Assembly: GCF_001423845.1 (NCBI RefSeq)
Contig: NZ_LMPM01000001.1
Location: 1,879,398 to 1,943,397 of the forward strand
DNA length: 64,000 nt
Reading direction: 5' to 3'
From: Sphingomonas sp. Leaf357
GTDB taxonomy: Bacteria; Pseudomonadota; Alphaproteobacteria; Sphingomonadales; Sphingomonadaceae
Both the position numbers and the translations under genes were made by a program. Position 1 is the stretch's first letter. The number at the start of each line of letters is the position of its first letter. The notes beneath the pieces were generated by a model. The model worked only from the letters and a program-made list of their open reading frames with translations, ran no database searches and had not been told where the DNA came from. Positions 33,255-42,592 of the stretch are shown here, one piece after another.

Positions 33255-33809
33255 TCAGTCACGGACGAGAATGCCATCGAAGAACTTCGTTAGACGGCGC
33301 AGCAGAGCGCGGTCGAGCATCACCAACTCGGCGGGTGGCGCGGGTGCCGGTCCGATCACGAAAACATCGTCGTACTGCGACGATAGCCGCGACAGCATCG
33401 GAGCCTCAAGGCCGTCGCGAAGCGAAGCGATGACGATCATTTTGCGAGCGTCGAGGCGACTGAAGCGGCTGTTCCACTTCTGGGCAGCGATCTCCGGATC
33501 GCGATAATGTAGGAAAACGATCGCCGGCTTGCTCTGGTGCAGGAGCATAGGGCATTCCGACGCCTGATCGACGACGAGATCCGCAGCATTTACCGGGGTC
33601 CACCCTGTCAGGTTTCCGCGCGCATAGTCATCTAGGAACGCGGGAAAGGCGTCGTCGCGAAAGAAGATCCCAACAGTGGGCGTGCGTTTGGGCAACTCCG
33701 CAAGTTCATAGAGCAATCCGGCCACACAATTATTGGCGAGGAGTGCAAAACCGCGTCGGTCGAGGGCGATCATCTGATGGGAAAGACGCCGCCGGACCAG
33801 AATCGTCAT
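33255..33809 (-). CDS. DUF1919-family EPS biosynthesis protein
   Basis: About 184 residues. The pattern FALLANNCVAGLLYELAELPKRTPTVGIFFRDDAFPAFLDDY, then IVFLHYRDPEIAAQKWNSR, matches DUF1919, a family seen in capsule and EPS clusters with unknown catalysis (possibly a transferase). Start ATG 33809 is chosen; the frame is open further upstream and GTG codons exist, so the N-terminus is uncertain. It is followed by the GT4 gene and preceded by the flippase. Confidence 0.78.
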   Translation of the reverse strand: MTILVRRRLSHQMIALDRRGFALLANNCVAGLLYELAELPKRTPTVGIFFRDDAFPAFLDDYARGNLTGWTPVNAADLVVDQASECPMLLHQSKPAIVFLHYRDPEIAAQKWNSRFSRLDARKMIVIASLRDGLEAPMLSRLSSQYDDVFVIGPAPAPPAELVMLDRALLRRLTKFFDGILVRD

Positions 33810-33909
33810 CACCGTTTTGGCCCGCACGCTCAACGACGTGTGAACGCGCGTGAGCGCGCGGGCGATTACTCGGCCTGTTGCAGGAGGACGACCCGATAAT
33901 GTGTTCGTA

Positions 33910-35361
33910 TCAGGCACGAGTGCGCCATCCGATTCGCGAGAGCAGGCCGTTTCGCAAGTCAACCGGCGTGCCGTACAGGCCCAGAATAGTCGAGATCGCC
34001 AGACACCCAACCAAGGCAACCGTCCAGCGCAGGGAGAAAGCAGTCGTAGATCGGGAAAGTGCCAGCGCGAATCCGAGGACCAGGCTGCAAATCGCTAGCA
34101 TTACGCCGCTCCGTCGCAGCGTCCCTAATTCGAATTCAAGCAATACATAATTCATGGCGACCCTGAACACATAAGCGGCGGCAACACCGACCAACCCAAA
34201 AAAGGTCAGTGCGCAATACAGGACGACCCAGTAGGGGACGACCTGAACCAGATCGACCTTGGCGACCAACTCGGGGCGAGACTGCGCGCGTAACGCATAT
34301 AAAGGAATACGAGACATAGAATCGAACCAAGCACCGACCATAAGAATTTGCCCGACGGCAGCCGAGAAGCTGGCGAAGTCCCGCCCGACCCAAAGCGTTA
34401 AGAATGGGCCGATCGCGAATATCCCCACGACGATGATCGGCAACATAATCACCATCAACAAGCGTTCGAAACGAACGCTCTGGTGCAGCAAGTCATCGCC
34501 TCTCAACGCCGAAAGTTTAGGGAAGATAGCCGAACCTAGAGAATTGGCGATGATCGTTGAGCGGTCGCTGAGGCTGTAGGGCACCGAAAAATAGCTGACC
34601 GCACCGGCGCTGATGCCGGCACCGATCGCAAAACGGTCGATGCCGCTCATCAACGGTGAAAATAACGACGATAAGGTCACCCATCCACCGAACTTGAGCA
34701 TGCTCACCATGCGTTGTCGGGAATAGCTGGCTCGATGGCCGGACAGGACCACGCGTCGAACTTCGAACCAAAGCAGCAATAGCGTCAACACGCGCGCCAA
34801 CAAAGCAACGGGAAGAACGACCGTGAGCTTCGGCGATACCAGCAGCGCCGCCAGCAGCGGCAGAATTTGAAACAGCAATGTGCCGCCGGCGGAAAACATG
34901 TTCAGCTTTCCGAACCGGTTCAATCCCTGAAGCGCGCCGCCCAGAACTCCGGTAATCGTGACGAGTGGCACACCGAGGGCGAGCCAAGGCACGGCCGTCG
35001 TCATCTCCAGACGCATCGCCGGATCGGTTTTCATCACATGGGTGAAATAATAAGTCGCGATAGGCCACAGGATCAGGCCGCCCAACATGCCGATCGCGGA
35101 ATTCGTGATCAGCGCACTCCAGACGAGTTGGGCCCGCTCTTCATCGGCGTCGTTGCTGGTGGCCGCGAGATGATGGGACGTCGCCATTCCCAGTCCGAGA
35201 TCGAACAAGCCGAAATAACCGAGAAAAAGCCAGACGATCGCCAGGATCCCGAATCTAACCTCGCCGATCGCGTGCAGATATGCGGGGACTGTTGCCAGCG
35301 ATACAGCGACCGGAAGGGCTGCACCTAGCAGATTATAGGCGGTATCTCGCTTGGTGCTCAT
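33910..35361 (-). CDS. Wzx-type oligosaccharide flippase
   Basis: A 483-residue polytopic protein with about twelve to fourteen TM segments, starting MSTKRDTAYNLLGAALPVAVSLATVPAYLHAIGEVRFG, the usual start of MATE-like Wzx/RfbX flippases (NxxGA and PxYLHAIGxxRFG). It moves the undecaprenyl-linked repeat across the inner membrane, between the glycosyltransferases and the polymerase. It is divergent from the FkbM gene across 147 nt (35362-35508). Confidence 0.87.
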   Translation of the reverse strand: MSTKRDTAYNLLGAALPVAVSLATVPAYLHAIGEVRFGILAIVWLFLGYFGLFDLGLGMATSHHLAATSNDADEERAQLVWSALITNSAIGMLGGLILWPIATYYFTHVMKTDPAMRLEMTTAVPWLALGVPLVTITGVLGGALQGLNRFGKLNMFSAGGTLLFQILPLLAALLVSPKLTVVLPVALLARVLTLLLLWFEVRRVVLSGHRASYSRQRMVSMLKFGGWVTLSSLFSPLMSGIDRFAIGAGISAGAVSYFSVPYSLSDRSTIIANSLGSAIFPKLSALRGDDLLHQSVRFERLLMVIMLPIIVVGIFAIGPFLTLWVGRDFASFSAAVGQILMVGAWFDSMSRIPLYALRAQSRPELVAKVDLVQVVPYWVVLYCALTFFGLVGVAAAYVFRVAMNYVLLEFELGTLRRSGVMLAICSLVLGFALALSRSTTAFSLRWTVALVGCLAISTILGLYGTPVDLRNGLLSRIGWRTRA

Positions 35362-35508
35362 CGCAGGTCATGCATCGTGGACGAGGTCGTTAGTCGAGAA
35401 GAATGAGCGCCACAAGGCTGTCCCCGCCGCATCCTGACTGCCGGGTAATTGCCTATCTGCAAAAGCATGCCTAGTGGGTTTTTGTTATTCGGATCAGAGG
35501 GTACGACA

Positions 35509-36294
35509 ATGCAGTGGCGCCAGCGCCTGATCCATCTTTCCCGACATCGCTCGCTGCAGCCTGTCTGGGAATTCACACATCGGTCGTCGTTGGTTTCGAT
35601 GAACTTCTGGGCGTCGCTGTTCCGGACGAGTGGGGAGCGTGAGGCCCTGGACGTTGTTTTCGGAAGATTGAACGGCCGGGCGCCAATCCTTTTCGATGTC
35701 GGTGCCAATATCGGTGACTACACCGCGATGCTGCTCGACCGGTTTGGATCTTCCGCGAAAATATTCGCTTTCGAGCCCAGCCTGGGCGCCTTTGGAGCAT
35801 TGAGCGAGAAGTTCGACGCTGTCCCATCGGTCACGTTGAGCCGACTGGCATTGAGCGACGCATCGGGGGATCGCACCCTTCACAGCGACGCGGACGGATC
35901 GACGATTGCCTCACTGGAGAATCTGGAAAGTCCGATACGACCTTTCGATCCCGATCATTTCCAGACCGTCGCGTGCATGCGTCTCGACGATTATTGCGCG
36001 GAGCATGCCATCGCACGGATCGATTTCCTGAAGGTTGATGTCGAGGGGCATGAATTGAGCGTACTCCGCGGAGCAACGCGTTTACTGGCCAGCCGAGCGA
36101 TCGACGTAATCCAGTTCGAATTTGGCGAGCCGAACATCGATTCACGCACATTCATGCGTGACTTCGTCAACTTGCTCCAGGGTTACGACTTCTTCCGGAT
36201 CGTTCCGGGAGGCCCGGTCCCATGGACATATGCCGGCGGGCGATCGGAAATTTTCGCGACCATCAATTACCTTGCTGTCCGCCGCGACGCCTGA
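35509..36294 (+). CDS. FkbM-family methyltransferase
   Basis: A 261-residue SAM-dependent methyltransferase. Motif I ILFDVGANIGDYTAML, motif II-like FAFEPSLGAFGAL, and the FkbM hallmark DFLKVDVEGHELSVLRGATRLL are clear. Start ATG 35509 after AGAGGG. Members methylate sugar hydroxyls in EPS clusters; the position methylated is not known. Next gene (36372) is a second methyltransferase. Confidence 0.88.
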   Translation: MQWRQRLIHLSRHRSLQPVWEFTHRSSLVSMNFWASLFRTSGEREALDVVFGRLNGRAPILFDVGANIGDYTAMLLDRFGSSAKIFAFEPSLGAFGALSEKFDAVPSVTLSRLALSDASGDRTLHSDADGSTIASLENLESPIRPFDPDHFQTVACMRLDDYCAEHAIARIDFLKVDVEGHELSVLRGATRLLASRAIDVIQFEFGEPNIDSRTFMRDFVNLLQGYDFFRIVPGGPVPWTYAGGRSEIFATINYLAVRRDA

Positions 36295-36371
36295 TTTCTT
36301 GTTTCAAAGGCGCCAGACTTTGAATGCGACGATATCTTTGAGCCACGCGCAACTGAAAGAAATTCAAGCTG

Positions 36372-37337
36372 ATGAACGATGATTTGATGCGGCTGTGTGA
36401 CCCCGAAACCGGCGATGCGCTGCTCGAGCAGGACGGTAAGCTGGTGGCGAGATCGGGCGGCGAGTATCCGATCGTGGACGGCATACCCCGTTTTGTCCCA
36501 TCGGAATTCTATGCCGCGAACTTTGGCAAACAGTGGCGTATGTTCCCGAAGACGCAGCTAGATTCTTTTACCGGAATACCTATTTCCGGCGATCGTCTGA
36601 AGCGCTGTCTGGGAGGCAGCTTCGATCTCGTGCGCGGCAAGTCCGTGTTAGAGGCGGGTTCGGGAGCAGGCCGGTTTACGGAGGTGTTTCTGGCGGAGGG
36701 GGCGGTACTAGACTCGTTCGACATCTCCTCAGCCGTCGAGGCGAATGCGAAGAATAACGCCGCCAACACCTTCAATCTCGTGCAAGCCGATATCAGGTCG
36801 ATCCCGTTCAAAAACGAGGCTTACGACCTGGTCGTATGTCTTGGCGTGCTTCAACATACGCCAGACACCGAACAAAGCATTGCTAGCCTCTGGACGAAGG
36901 TGAAACCGGGCGGCACGCTGGTGATCGATCATTATGATTGGAACCGTTGGCGCCTGCCGCCACCGATCGGTGGCGCGGAAATTTTCCATCGCCCGAGAAT
37001 CTTGAGGATGGCTGCAGAAAAGCGATGGCCTGCGGTCAAGAAAAGCGTCGATTTCTGGTTTCCAGTCTACTGGCGGTATCGCGATAACGCGATCATGCGC
37101 CGCGTTCTTTCCAGGATTGGCGGGATTAATTTCTATTATCCGGATTTGCCTTTGGGAAGTCGCGAAGCGCATTATCAATGGTCGTTGCTGGACACGCACG
37201 ACGCCCGTACAGATTTTTACCATCGCTATCGCACCGTGGGCTCGATTAAATCCACCCTCGATAGTTTGGGTGCTGTCGACATCGCCGTCTGGAAAGGCGG
37301 CAATGGGGTCGAGGCTCGATGCGCCAAGCCACTTTGA
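36372..37337 (+). CDS. Class I SAM methyltransferase with Trm112-like N-terminus
   Basis: A 321-residue protein. The N-terminal 50 residues (CDPETGDALLEQDGKLVARSGGEYPIVDGIPRFVP) look like a Trm112/UPF0434-type small domain with only one of the expected Cys; the Rossmann methyltransferase follows (VLEAGSGAGRFTEVFLAEGA, DLVVCLGVLQHTPD). C-terminal WRYRDNAIMRRVLSRIGGINFYYP is typical of EPS-locus homologues. Likely methylates an EPS sugar. Followed 25 nt later by AsnB1. Confidence 0.8.
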   Translation: MNDDLMRLCDPETGDALLEQDGKLVARSGGEYPIVDGIPRFVPSEFYAANFGKQWRMFPKTQLDSFTGIPISGDRLKRCLGGSFDLVRGKSVLEAGSGAGRFTEVFLAEGAVLDSFDISSAVEANAKNNAANTFNLVQADIRSIPFKNEAYDLVVCLGVLQHTPDTEQSIASLWTKVKPGGTLVIDHYDWNRWRLPPPIGGAEIFHRPRILRMAAEKRWPAVKKSVDFWFPVYWRYRDNAIMRRVLSRIGGINFYYPDLPLGSREAHYQWSLLDTHDARTDFYHRYRTVGSIKSTLDSLGAVDIAVWKGGNGVEARCAKPL

Positions 37338-37362
37338 GAAACGAAAGCGCAGGCGTCTCCTC

Positions 37363-39336
37363 ATGTGTGGCATAACTGGACTTATCGGCCCGGGCGCTGC
37401 TGCCCCGGAAATTATAGCGGCGATGACCAAACGCATCGGGCATCGCGGACCTGACGACCAAGGTACTTGGCGCGATGCCGAGACACCGATCGCGTTGGGA
37501 CATCGTCGACTTGCAATCGTCGATCTGTCGCCGACGGGCCATGAGCCTATGATCAGCGCGTCGGGTCGCCTCGTCGTAGTATTCAACGGTGAAATTTATA
37601 ACCACGTTGCCCTGCGCAAGCGGCTGGATGCCGAGGGGCGCGCGCCGGAAGGCGGGTGGCGCGGTCACTCGGATATCGAAACGTTTCTCGAGGCGATCGA
37701 ACATTGGGGGCTCGATAGCGCGCTGGACTCGGCAGTCGGGATGTTTGCCCTTGCGATCTGGGATCGCCAGCTGCGCCGCGCATCTCTCGTTCGAGATCGG
37801 TTCGGCGAGAAACCGTTATATTACGGCTGGGTCGGTGGAGATTTCGCATTCGGTTCGGAATTGAAAGCTCTGGCGGCGCATCCACGGTTCGACAACGGCA
37901 TCGATCGCGCAGCGCTGACGTTGCTGACCGAGCGTGCCTATATTCCCGCACCGTTTTCGATTTATCACGGGATATATAAACTTCTGCCAGGCACTATTCT
38001 TGAGATCGAAGGTACCGCCCCGCCATCCGAACTCAAGAAAGCTCCCGTTGTCGGGCGGCGCTACGACGGTTTGTCGATCCGTCAATTTTATTCCTATCGG
38101 AACGTCGTTCGGAGCGGGACAGAAAATCGCTTCGTCACCGAAGGTGACGCCACGGATGCGCTTAATGCTGCCTTGCGCGCCGCCATCGTCGATCAATCGG
38201 TCGCTGACGTGCCCGTCGGAGTATTCTTATCGGGCGGGATCGACAGTTCGACGGTGACGGCGCTCTACCAGTCGATCAGCGACACGCCCATTCGGAGCTT
38301 TTCGATCGGGTTTTCCGAAGCTGGCTATAATGAGGCGGAAGACGCCAAGCGTATCGCAGCGCATCTGGGGACCGTGCATCACGAGCTCTACGTCAGCCCC
38401 GGCGACGCGCTGGAGGTGATTCCGCTTCTCCCGGAAATCTACGACGAGCCGTTTGCGGATTCGAGCCAGGTTCCGACCTATCTCGTCAGTCGCTTCGCAC
38501 GGCAGCATGTCAGCGTAGCACTGACCGGCGATGCAGGGGACGAGCTGTTCGGCGGCTATTATCGCCATTTCATGGTGGAAGCGATTTGGGAAAAGCTGAG
38601 ATCCGTCCCACGATTTGCACGCGCGATCGCGGCGCGCCCGGCGAGCGGCATGCCTGATGCCATCTTGTCTGCTGCAGCCCGGACGGCGGGGTTCGGCGGG
38701 ATTGCAAAAGATCCGGGTAAGATCCGCAAGTTTCTGGCCATCATCGGAACGTCTCGAGGGCTCGAAGACGTCCTTCAGAGCTTCCTCGACGAATGGACGC
38801 AGCAGCCTTCAATCGTGCTGGGCGGGGACCGGTCGGCGCTACACCCAGATCTCGATCTGGGGTCAAAGGCCAGCGCACTTGACCGCGTCACGTATCATGA
38901 TGCGGTCAGCTACATGAGCGACGATATCCTGTGCAAGGTCGATCGGGCGGCAATGGCCGTGAGCCTGGAGACCCGAGTTCCTATGCTCGATCACCGCGTT
39001 GCAGCAGTTGCCGCCCGGATTTCGCCCGGGATGAAAATTCAGAAGCGCAAGGGCAAGATACCTTTGCGGACCCTGCTCGACCGGCACGTACCTGTGCGTC
39101 TTACCGATCGGCCGAAGGCCGGCTTCGCTGCTCCGGTCGACCATTGGCTCCGTGGGCCGCTTCGCGACTGGGCAGAGGCGTTGCTCGATGCCAAGGAAAT
39201 GCGCGAGGATGGCTGGTTCGATACCGATCGTGTGCAGACCGAATGGCGACAATTTCTTGCGGGCAACGCTGTCCCGGCCAGCCGATTGTGGCCGATATTG
39301 ATGTTTCAGGCTTGGAAGCAACACAATAATCGATAG
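37363..39336 (+). CDS. AsnB-type glutamine-dependent amidotransferase, copy 1
   Basis: A 657-residue class II amidotransferase. Cys2 (MCGITGLIG) is the glutaminase nucleophile, HRGPDDQG and FNGEIYNH complete the glutamine site, and FLSGGIDSSTVTALY is the ATP-pyrophosphatase loop; DDILCKVDRAAMAVSLETRVPMLD is conserved. ATG 37363 starts with Cys2; the ORF continues upstream but cannot begin earlier. In EPS clusters these enzymes amidate sugar carboxylates or act on asparagine. Paralogue of 40610-42592. Confidence 0.87.
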   Translation: MCGITGLIGPGAAAPEIIAAMTKRIGHRGPDDQGTWRDAETPIALGHRRLAIVDLSPTGHEPMISASGRLVVVFNGEIYNHVALRKRLDAEGRAPEGGWRGHSDIETFLEAIEHWGLDSALDSAVGMFALAIWDRQLRRASLVRDRFGEKPLYYGWVGGDFAFGSELKALAAHPRFDNGIDRAALTLLTERAYIPAPFSIYHGIYKLLPGTILEIEGTAPPSELKKAPVVGRRYDGLSIRQFYSYRNVVRSGTENRFVTEGDATDALNAALRAAIVDQSVADVPVGVFLSGGIDSSTVTALYQSISDTPIRSFSIGFSEAGYNEAEDAKRIAAHLGTVHHELYVSPGDALEVIPLLPEIYDEPFADSSQVPTYLVSRFARQHVSVALTGDAGDELFGGYYRHFMVEAIWEKLRSVPRFARAIAARPASGMPDAILSAAARTAGFGGIAKDPGKIRKFLAIIGTSRGLEDVLQSFLDEWTQQPSIVLGGDRSALHPDLDLGSKASALDRVTYHDAVSYMSDDILCKVDRAAMAVSLETRVPMLDHRVAAVAARISPGMKIQKRKGKIPLRTLLDRHVPVRLTDRPKAGFAAPVDHWLRGPLRDWAEALLDAKEMREDGWFDTDRVQTEWRQFLAGNAVPASRLWPILMFQAWKQHNNR

Positions 39337-39365
39337 CAGAAGTGTCGGAAACTATCGGCAAAAGA

Positions 39366-40400
39366 TCATCGCCGGCTTTTCCGATCGAGAAATCTTTCAC
39401 TGCCCCACACGGTGACCAGGGCGATCCGCGCCAGCTCCTTCGCGAGCCGACGGGAAGACCAGTACGTGCAGGCGAGAAGCGCTGCCCTGCTGGCGGCATA
39501 AAATATCTGTCCGGAGTAAAGCGCTGCCATGTATCTGAAATCTTGCGCCATCAGTGCCTGGCGGCGCAATTGTTTGCGATGATCGGGAAAGCCCTGCAAT
39601 AATCTTTGAGTTCCGAGAACGTTTACATACCCGCGGGTGATAGTCCTGAGAGCCTGTTGCTTGGTTTGCGATTGACCGCTCGTGTTCCCGGTGAATATTC
39701 GGTACTGGAAGAGAGGCTGGTTCACGAAACCGACTTGCGAGCCGGTATTGGTTACGATGACGAACTGAGCGATCAGGTGATCTTGATAGCTCAGTCGCCG
39801 GAACATCGGCACGGAGACGCTATCGATGAAGCGTTCCAGTTCCACCAGATCGATCGCTGCGCGCCGGATGCTGAACGCACTGCCCAACCATACGCCCCGG
39901 TAGGAGAGTATCGACTGTTTCAGTGCCTCTGACAGTCCCTCCTGGTCCGCATGCCGTCGAACGATGCGCCTGGTATTGCGTTGCGTATCGTCGAGTGTCC
40001 GGGTCCGCAGGCCTTCCGCATCGATGATCGCGTAATCATGCGAGAGCAGGACGACATCGGCTCGATCCCGCCAGATCGGAGCGATAACCGCAAGCTTTTC
40101 TGGGCTCCACAGATCATCGCCATCTAGGAATGCGACTATGTTGCCGGTGCTGGCCCGAATCCCGGTTAGTGTCGCGTTCAAGACGCCGCCATTTCGATCG
40201 AGTTTGACCAGCCTGACGCCGTTCCCGAAGGCGGCTATCACGTCCACCGACCGATCGGTGCTCGCATCATCGATCACGATGATTTCGTGAGGGCTTCTGC
40301 GCTGATCCAAAACGGACTGAATGGCCGGGCCAATATATCGTTCGAGGTTATAACACGTGATGACGACGCTAATTCTCGGCTCGTCTTCAGAACTTGTCAT
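39366..40400 (-). CDS. GT2 glycosyltransferase
   Basis: A 344-residue GT-A transferase. ISVVITCYNLERYIGPAIQSVLDQ, VIDDASTDRS (acidic cluster) and FLDGDDLWSPEKL are diagnostic. Start ATG 40400 (MTSSEDEPRIS) follows AAGGGTGG; frame extends to 40427. Placed between and opposite in strand to the two asnB genes. Adds a sugar in EPS synthesis; specificity unknown. Confidence 0.87.
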   Translation of the reverse strand: MTSSEDEPRISVVITCYNLERYIGPAIQSVLDQRRSPHEIIVIDDASTDRSVDVIAAFGNGVRLVKLDRNGGVLNATLTGIRASTGNIVAFLDGDDLWSPEKLAVIAPIWRDRADVVLLSHDYAIIDAEGLRTRTLDDTQRNTRRIVRRHADQEGLSEALKQSILSYRGVWLGSAFSIRRAAIDLVELERFIDSVSVPMFRRLSYQDHLIAQFVIVTNTGSQVGFVNQPLFQYRIFTGNTSGQSQTKQQALRTITRGYVNVLGTQRLLQGFPDHRKQLRRQALMAQDFRYMAALYSGQIFYAASRAALLACTYWSSRRLAKELARIALVTVWGSERFLDRKSRR

Positions 40401-40609
40401 AGCCACCCTTTTGTCGAGCTTCATCAACGACCGTGACCGGCGTTCGCGCGACGTTTTCGCGCTGAATGGCGCGTGTGGTCGGCAGTTAAAACGTGAGCCG
40501 TCAGGTGTCCAGCTACCGTCCGGTAGCAGGTTCTTCGAACCGAAGGTTGCCGACCACCGTCACGGTCGGTAAGCGCGTCGACTCTAGGTGTTTCGGGAGT
40601 AGCAGGACG
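40401..40609. other. Structured intergenic region between GT2 and asnB copy 2
   Basis: This 209-nt divergent gap carries a perfect 10-bp inverted repeat, CGACCGTGAC (40428-40437) with GTCACGGTCG (40559-40568), plus small hairpins CTACCG-TC-CGGTAG (40513-40526) and GGTTC-TTC-GAACC (40529-40541). It probably holds both promoters. No ORF is convincing. Confidence 0.5.
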
Positions 40610-42592
40610 ATGTGCGGCATCGCAGGCGCGATTGGCGTCAAGCCGATCGATCCGCCGGTGGCGGTAGCGATGCGGGATACGCTGGCGCATCGTGGCCCGG
40701 ATGATGCGGGGGCCTGGTTCTCCGACGATCGTCGTATCGCTTTGCTGCATCGGCGCTTGTCGATCGTGGATCTCTCGCCGCTCGGCCATCAGCCGATGGC
40801 GTCGGCCGGGGGGCGCTACGAACTCGTCTATAATGGCGAGATCTACGATCACCTCGCGATCCGTGCCGAGTTGGAGGCGTCGGGCACCGCGCCGGTGTGG
40901 CGCGGCCACTCGGATACCGAGACGTTGCTCGCCGCGATCGATGCGTGGGGCGTGCGCCGAGCGATCGAGCGCGCCACGGGCATGTTCGCGATCGCGCTGT
41001 GGGACCGGCACAGCGGTACGTTGACGCTCGCGCGCGACCGGTTCGGCGAGAAGCCTTTATATTATGGCTGGGCAGGGGGTATTTTCGCTTTCGCGTCCGA
41101 ACTGGGCGCGATCCGCGCTGTGCCCGGTTTCGCCAATCCTGTCGATCGCGCGGCCTTGTCGTCCTTGCTGTCGCGGACCTACATTCCGTGCCCACAATCT
41201 ATCTATCAGGGCATCTTCAAACTGCCGCCCGCCATGGTGCTTACGCTAACCCCGGACGCGGTGGCACAGCCGCGCCGCGTTCCGTTCGCCGAAGGGATGC
41301 AAGATGGCGCGACCCTGGAGCGTTACTGGTCGTATCGCGATGTCGTGCGTGACGGGCTCGACACGCCCTTCGCCAGCGAGGCCGAAGCGGTCGAGGCGGT
41401 TGAGGCGGCAATGTCTACGGCCGTGGCCGGGCAGGCGATCGCCGATGTTCCGGTCGGCGCGTTTCTGTCGGGCGGTTTCGATTCCTCCACTGTCGTCGCA
41501 TTGTACCAGGCGGCCTCGCGCGGCACGATCCGCACCTTCTCGATCGGGTTCGAGGAAGCCGGTTTCGACGAAGCGGTTTATGCCCGAGAGGTTGCGCGGC
41601 ATTTCGCCACCGAACACCACGAGATGTATGTCGGTTCGGCGGATGCGATCGCGGTCATTCCTCGCCTGCCTAGCATGTATGGCGAACCGTTCGCGGATTC
41701 CTCCGCCTTGCCGACACACCTCGTCAGCGCTTTCGCGCGCCAGCATGTGACAGTCGCACTATCGGGCGATGGCGGCGACGAATTGTTCGGCGGCTATAAC
41801 CGCTATCTCCACGCGCCGCGGCTGTGGCGGTCGCTCGCGCCGTTGCCGCGCGCGCTACGCCGGATCGCGGCGGGGGCGGGGGCGCGGCTTCCCGATGCGG
41901 CGTGGAATACGCTGGGGTCGATCGCCGCGCGCAAGCGGCGTCCGCCTTTCTTCGGCGGCAAGGTGCGCAAGGCGTTGCGCACGGCGGCGGATGCGCGCGG
42001 GCTGGACGACGTCTTCGCCTCATTGCTCGACGAGTGGCATTTGCGCGCGACGCCGGTGCTCGACGCGGACGGTTGGCGCCGGACGCCGCTTGATATGGAT
42101 ATCGGGGTCGCACCCGATGCGGTGCGCATGATGTATGCCGATGCGACGACCTATATGACCGACGATATTCTCGCCAAAGTCGATCGCGCGGCGATGTCGG
42201 TCAGTCTCGAGACGCGCGTGCCGTTCCTCGATCACCACGTCGCGACCGTCGCGGCACGTGTGCCAATCGATCACAAGATCGTCGGCGGAAGCACCAAGCA
42301 CGTATTGCGCCAAGTCCTGTATCGTCATGCTCCGAAAGCGATGTTCGAACGGCCCAAAGCGGGCTTCGCGATGCCTGTCGGCCAATGGCTGCGCGGCCCG
42401 TTGCGCGACTGGGCGGAGGACCTGCTCGATCCCGTGCGCATGCTGCAGGAAGGGTATCTAGATCCGGCCCCGATCCAGTTGCGCTGGCAGCGGCATCTTG
42501 CCGGCATGGCGGAAGATACCCCGGCTTTATGGGCGGTATTGATGTTTCAAGCCTGGCTGCGTCAGGGCGGTGCGGCACCGAGCTATGCCTAA
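40610..42592 (+). CDS. AsnB-type glutamine-dependent amidotransferase, copy 2
   Basis: A 660-residue class II amidotransferase with Cys2 (MCGIAGAIG), HRGPDDAGAWF, YNGEIYDH, AFLSGGFDSSTVVALY (Phe where copy 1 has Ile) and DDILAKVDRAAMSVSLETRVPFLDHHV. It has the same domain order as the 37363 copy and looks like a duplicate that diverged. Starts at ATG 40610 after GCAGGAC. Overlaps the next glycosyltransferase by eight bases. Confidence 0.88.
   Translation: MCGIAGAIGVKPIDPPVAVAMRDTLAHRGPDDAGAWFSDDRRIALLHRRLSIVDLSPLGHQPMASAGGRYELVYNGEIYDHLAIRAELEASGTAPVWRGHSDTETLLAAIDAWGVRRAIERATGMFAIALWDRHSGTLTLARDRFGEKPLYYGWAGGIFAFASELGAIRAVPGFANPVDRAALSSLLSRTYIPCPQSIYQGIFKLPPAMVLTLTPDAVAQPRRVPFAEGMQDGATLERYWSYRDVVRDGLDTPFASEAEAVEAVEAAMSTAVAGQAIADVPVGAFLSGGFDSSTVVALYQAASRGTIRTFSIGFEEAGFDEAVYAREVARHFATEHHEMYVGSADAIAVIPRLPSMYGEPFADSSALPTHLVSAFARQHVTVALSGDGGDELFGGYNRYLHAPRLWRSLAPLPRALRRIAAGAGARLPDAAWNTLGSIAARKRRPPFFGGKVRKALRTAADARGLDDVFASLLDEWHLRATPVLDADGWRRTPLDMDIGVAPDAVRMMYADATTYMTDDILAKVDRAAMSVSLETRVPFLDHHVATVAARVPIDHKIVGGSTKHVLRQVLYRHAPKAMFERPKAGFAMPVGQWLRGPLRDWAEDLLDPVRMLQEGYLDPAPIQLRWQRHLAGMAEDTPALWAVLMFQAWLRQGGAAPSYA

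Noticed and set aside
40493..40609. N-terminal extension of AsnB copy 2 from 40493
   Set aside because: Class II amidotransferases need Cys at position 2 after Met removal, so translation must start at ATG 40610.
15495..42592. A lasso peptide cluster made from the HPr-rel-A genes and AsnB homologues
   Set aside because: Both AsnB proteins are EPS-locus amidotransferases with glutaminase domains and lie 20 kb away; no lasso B2 protease or short precursor is visible near the kinase.
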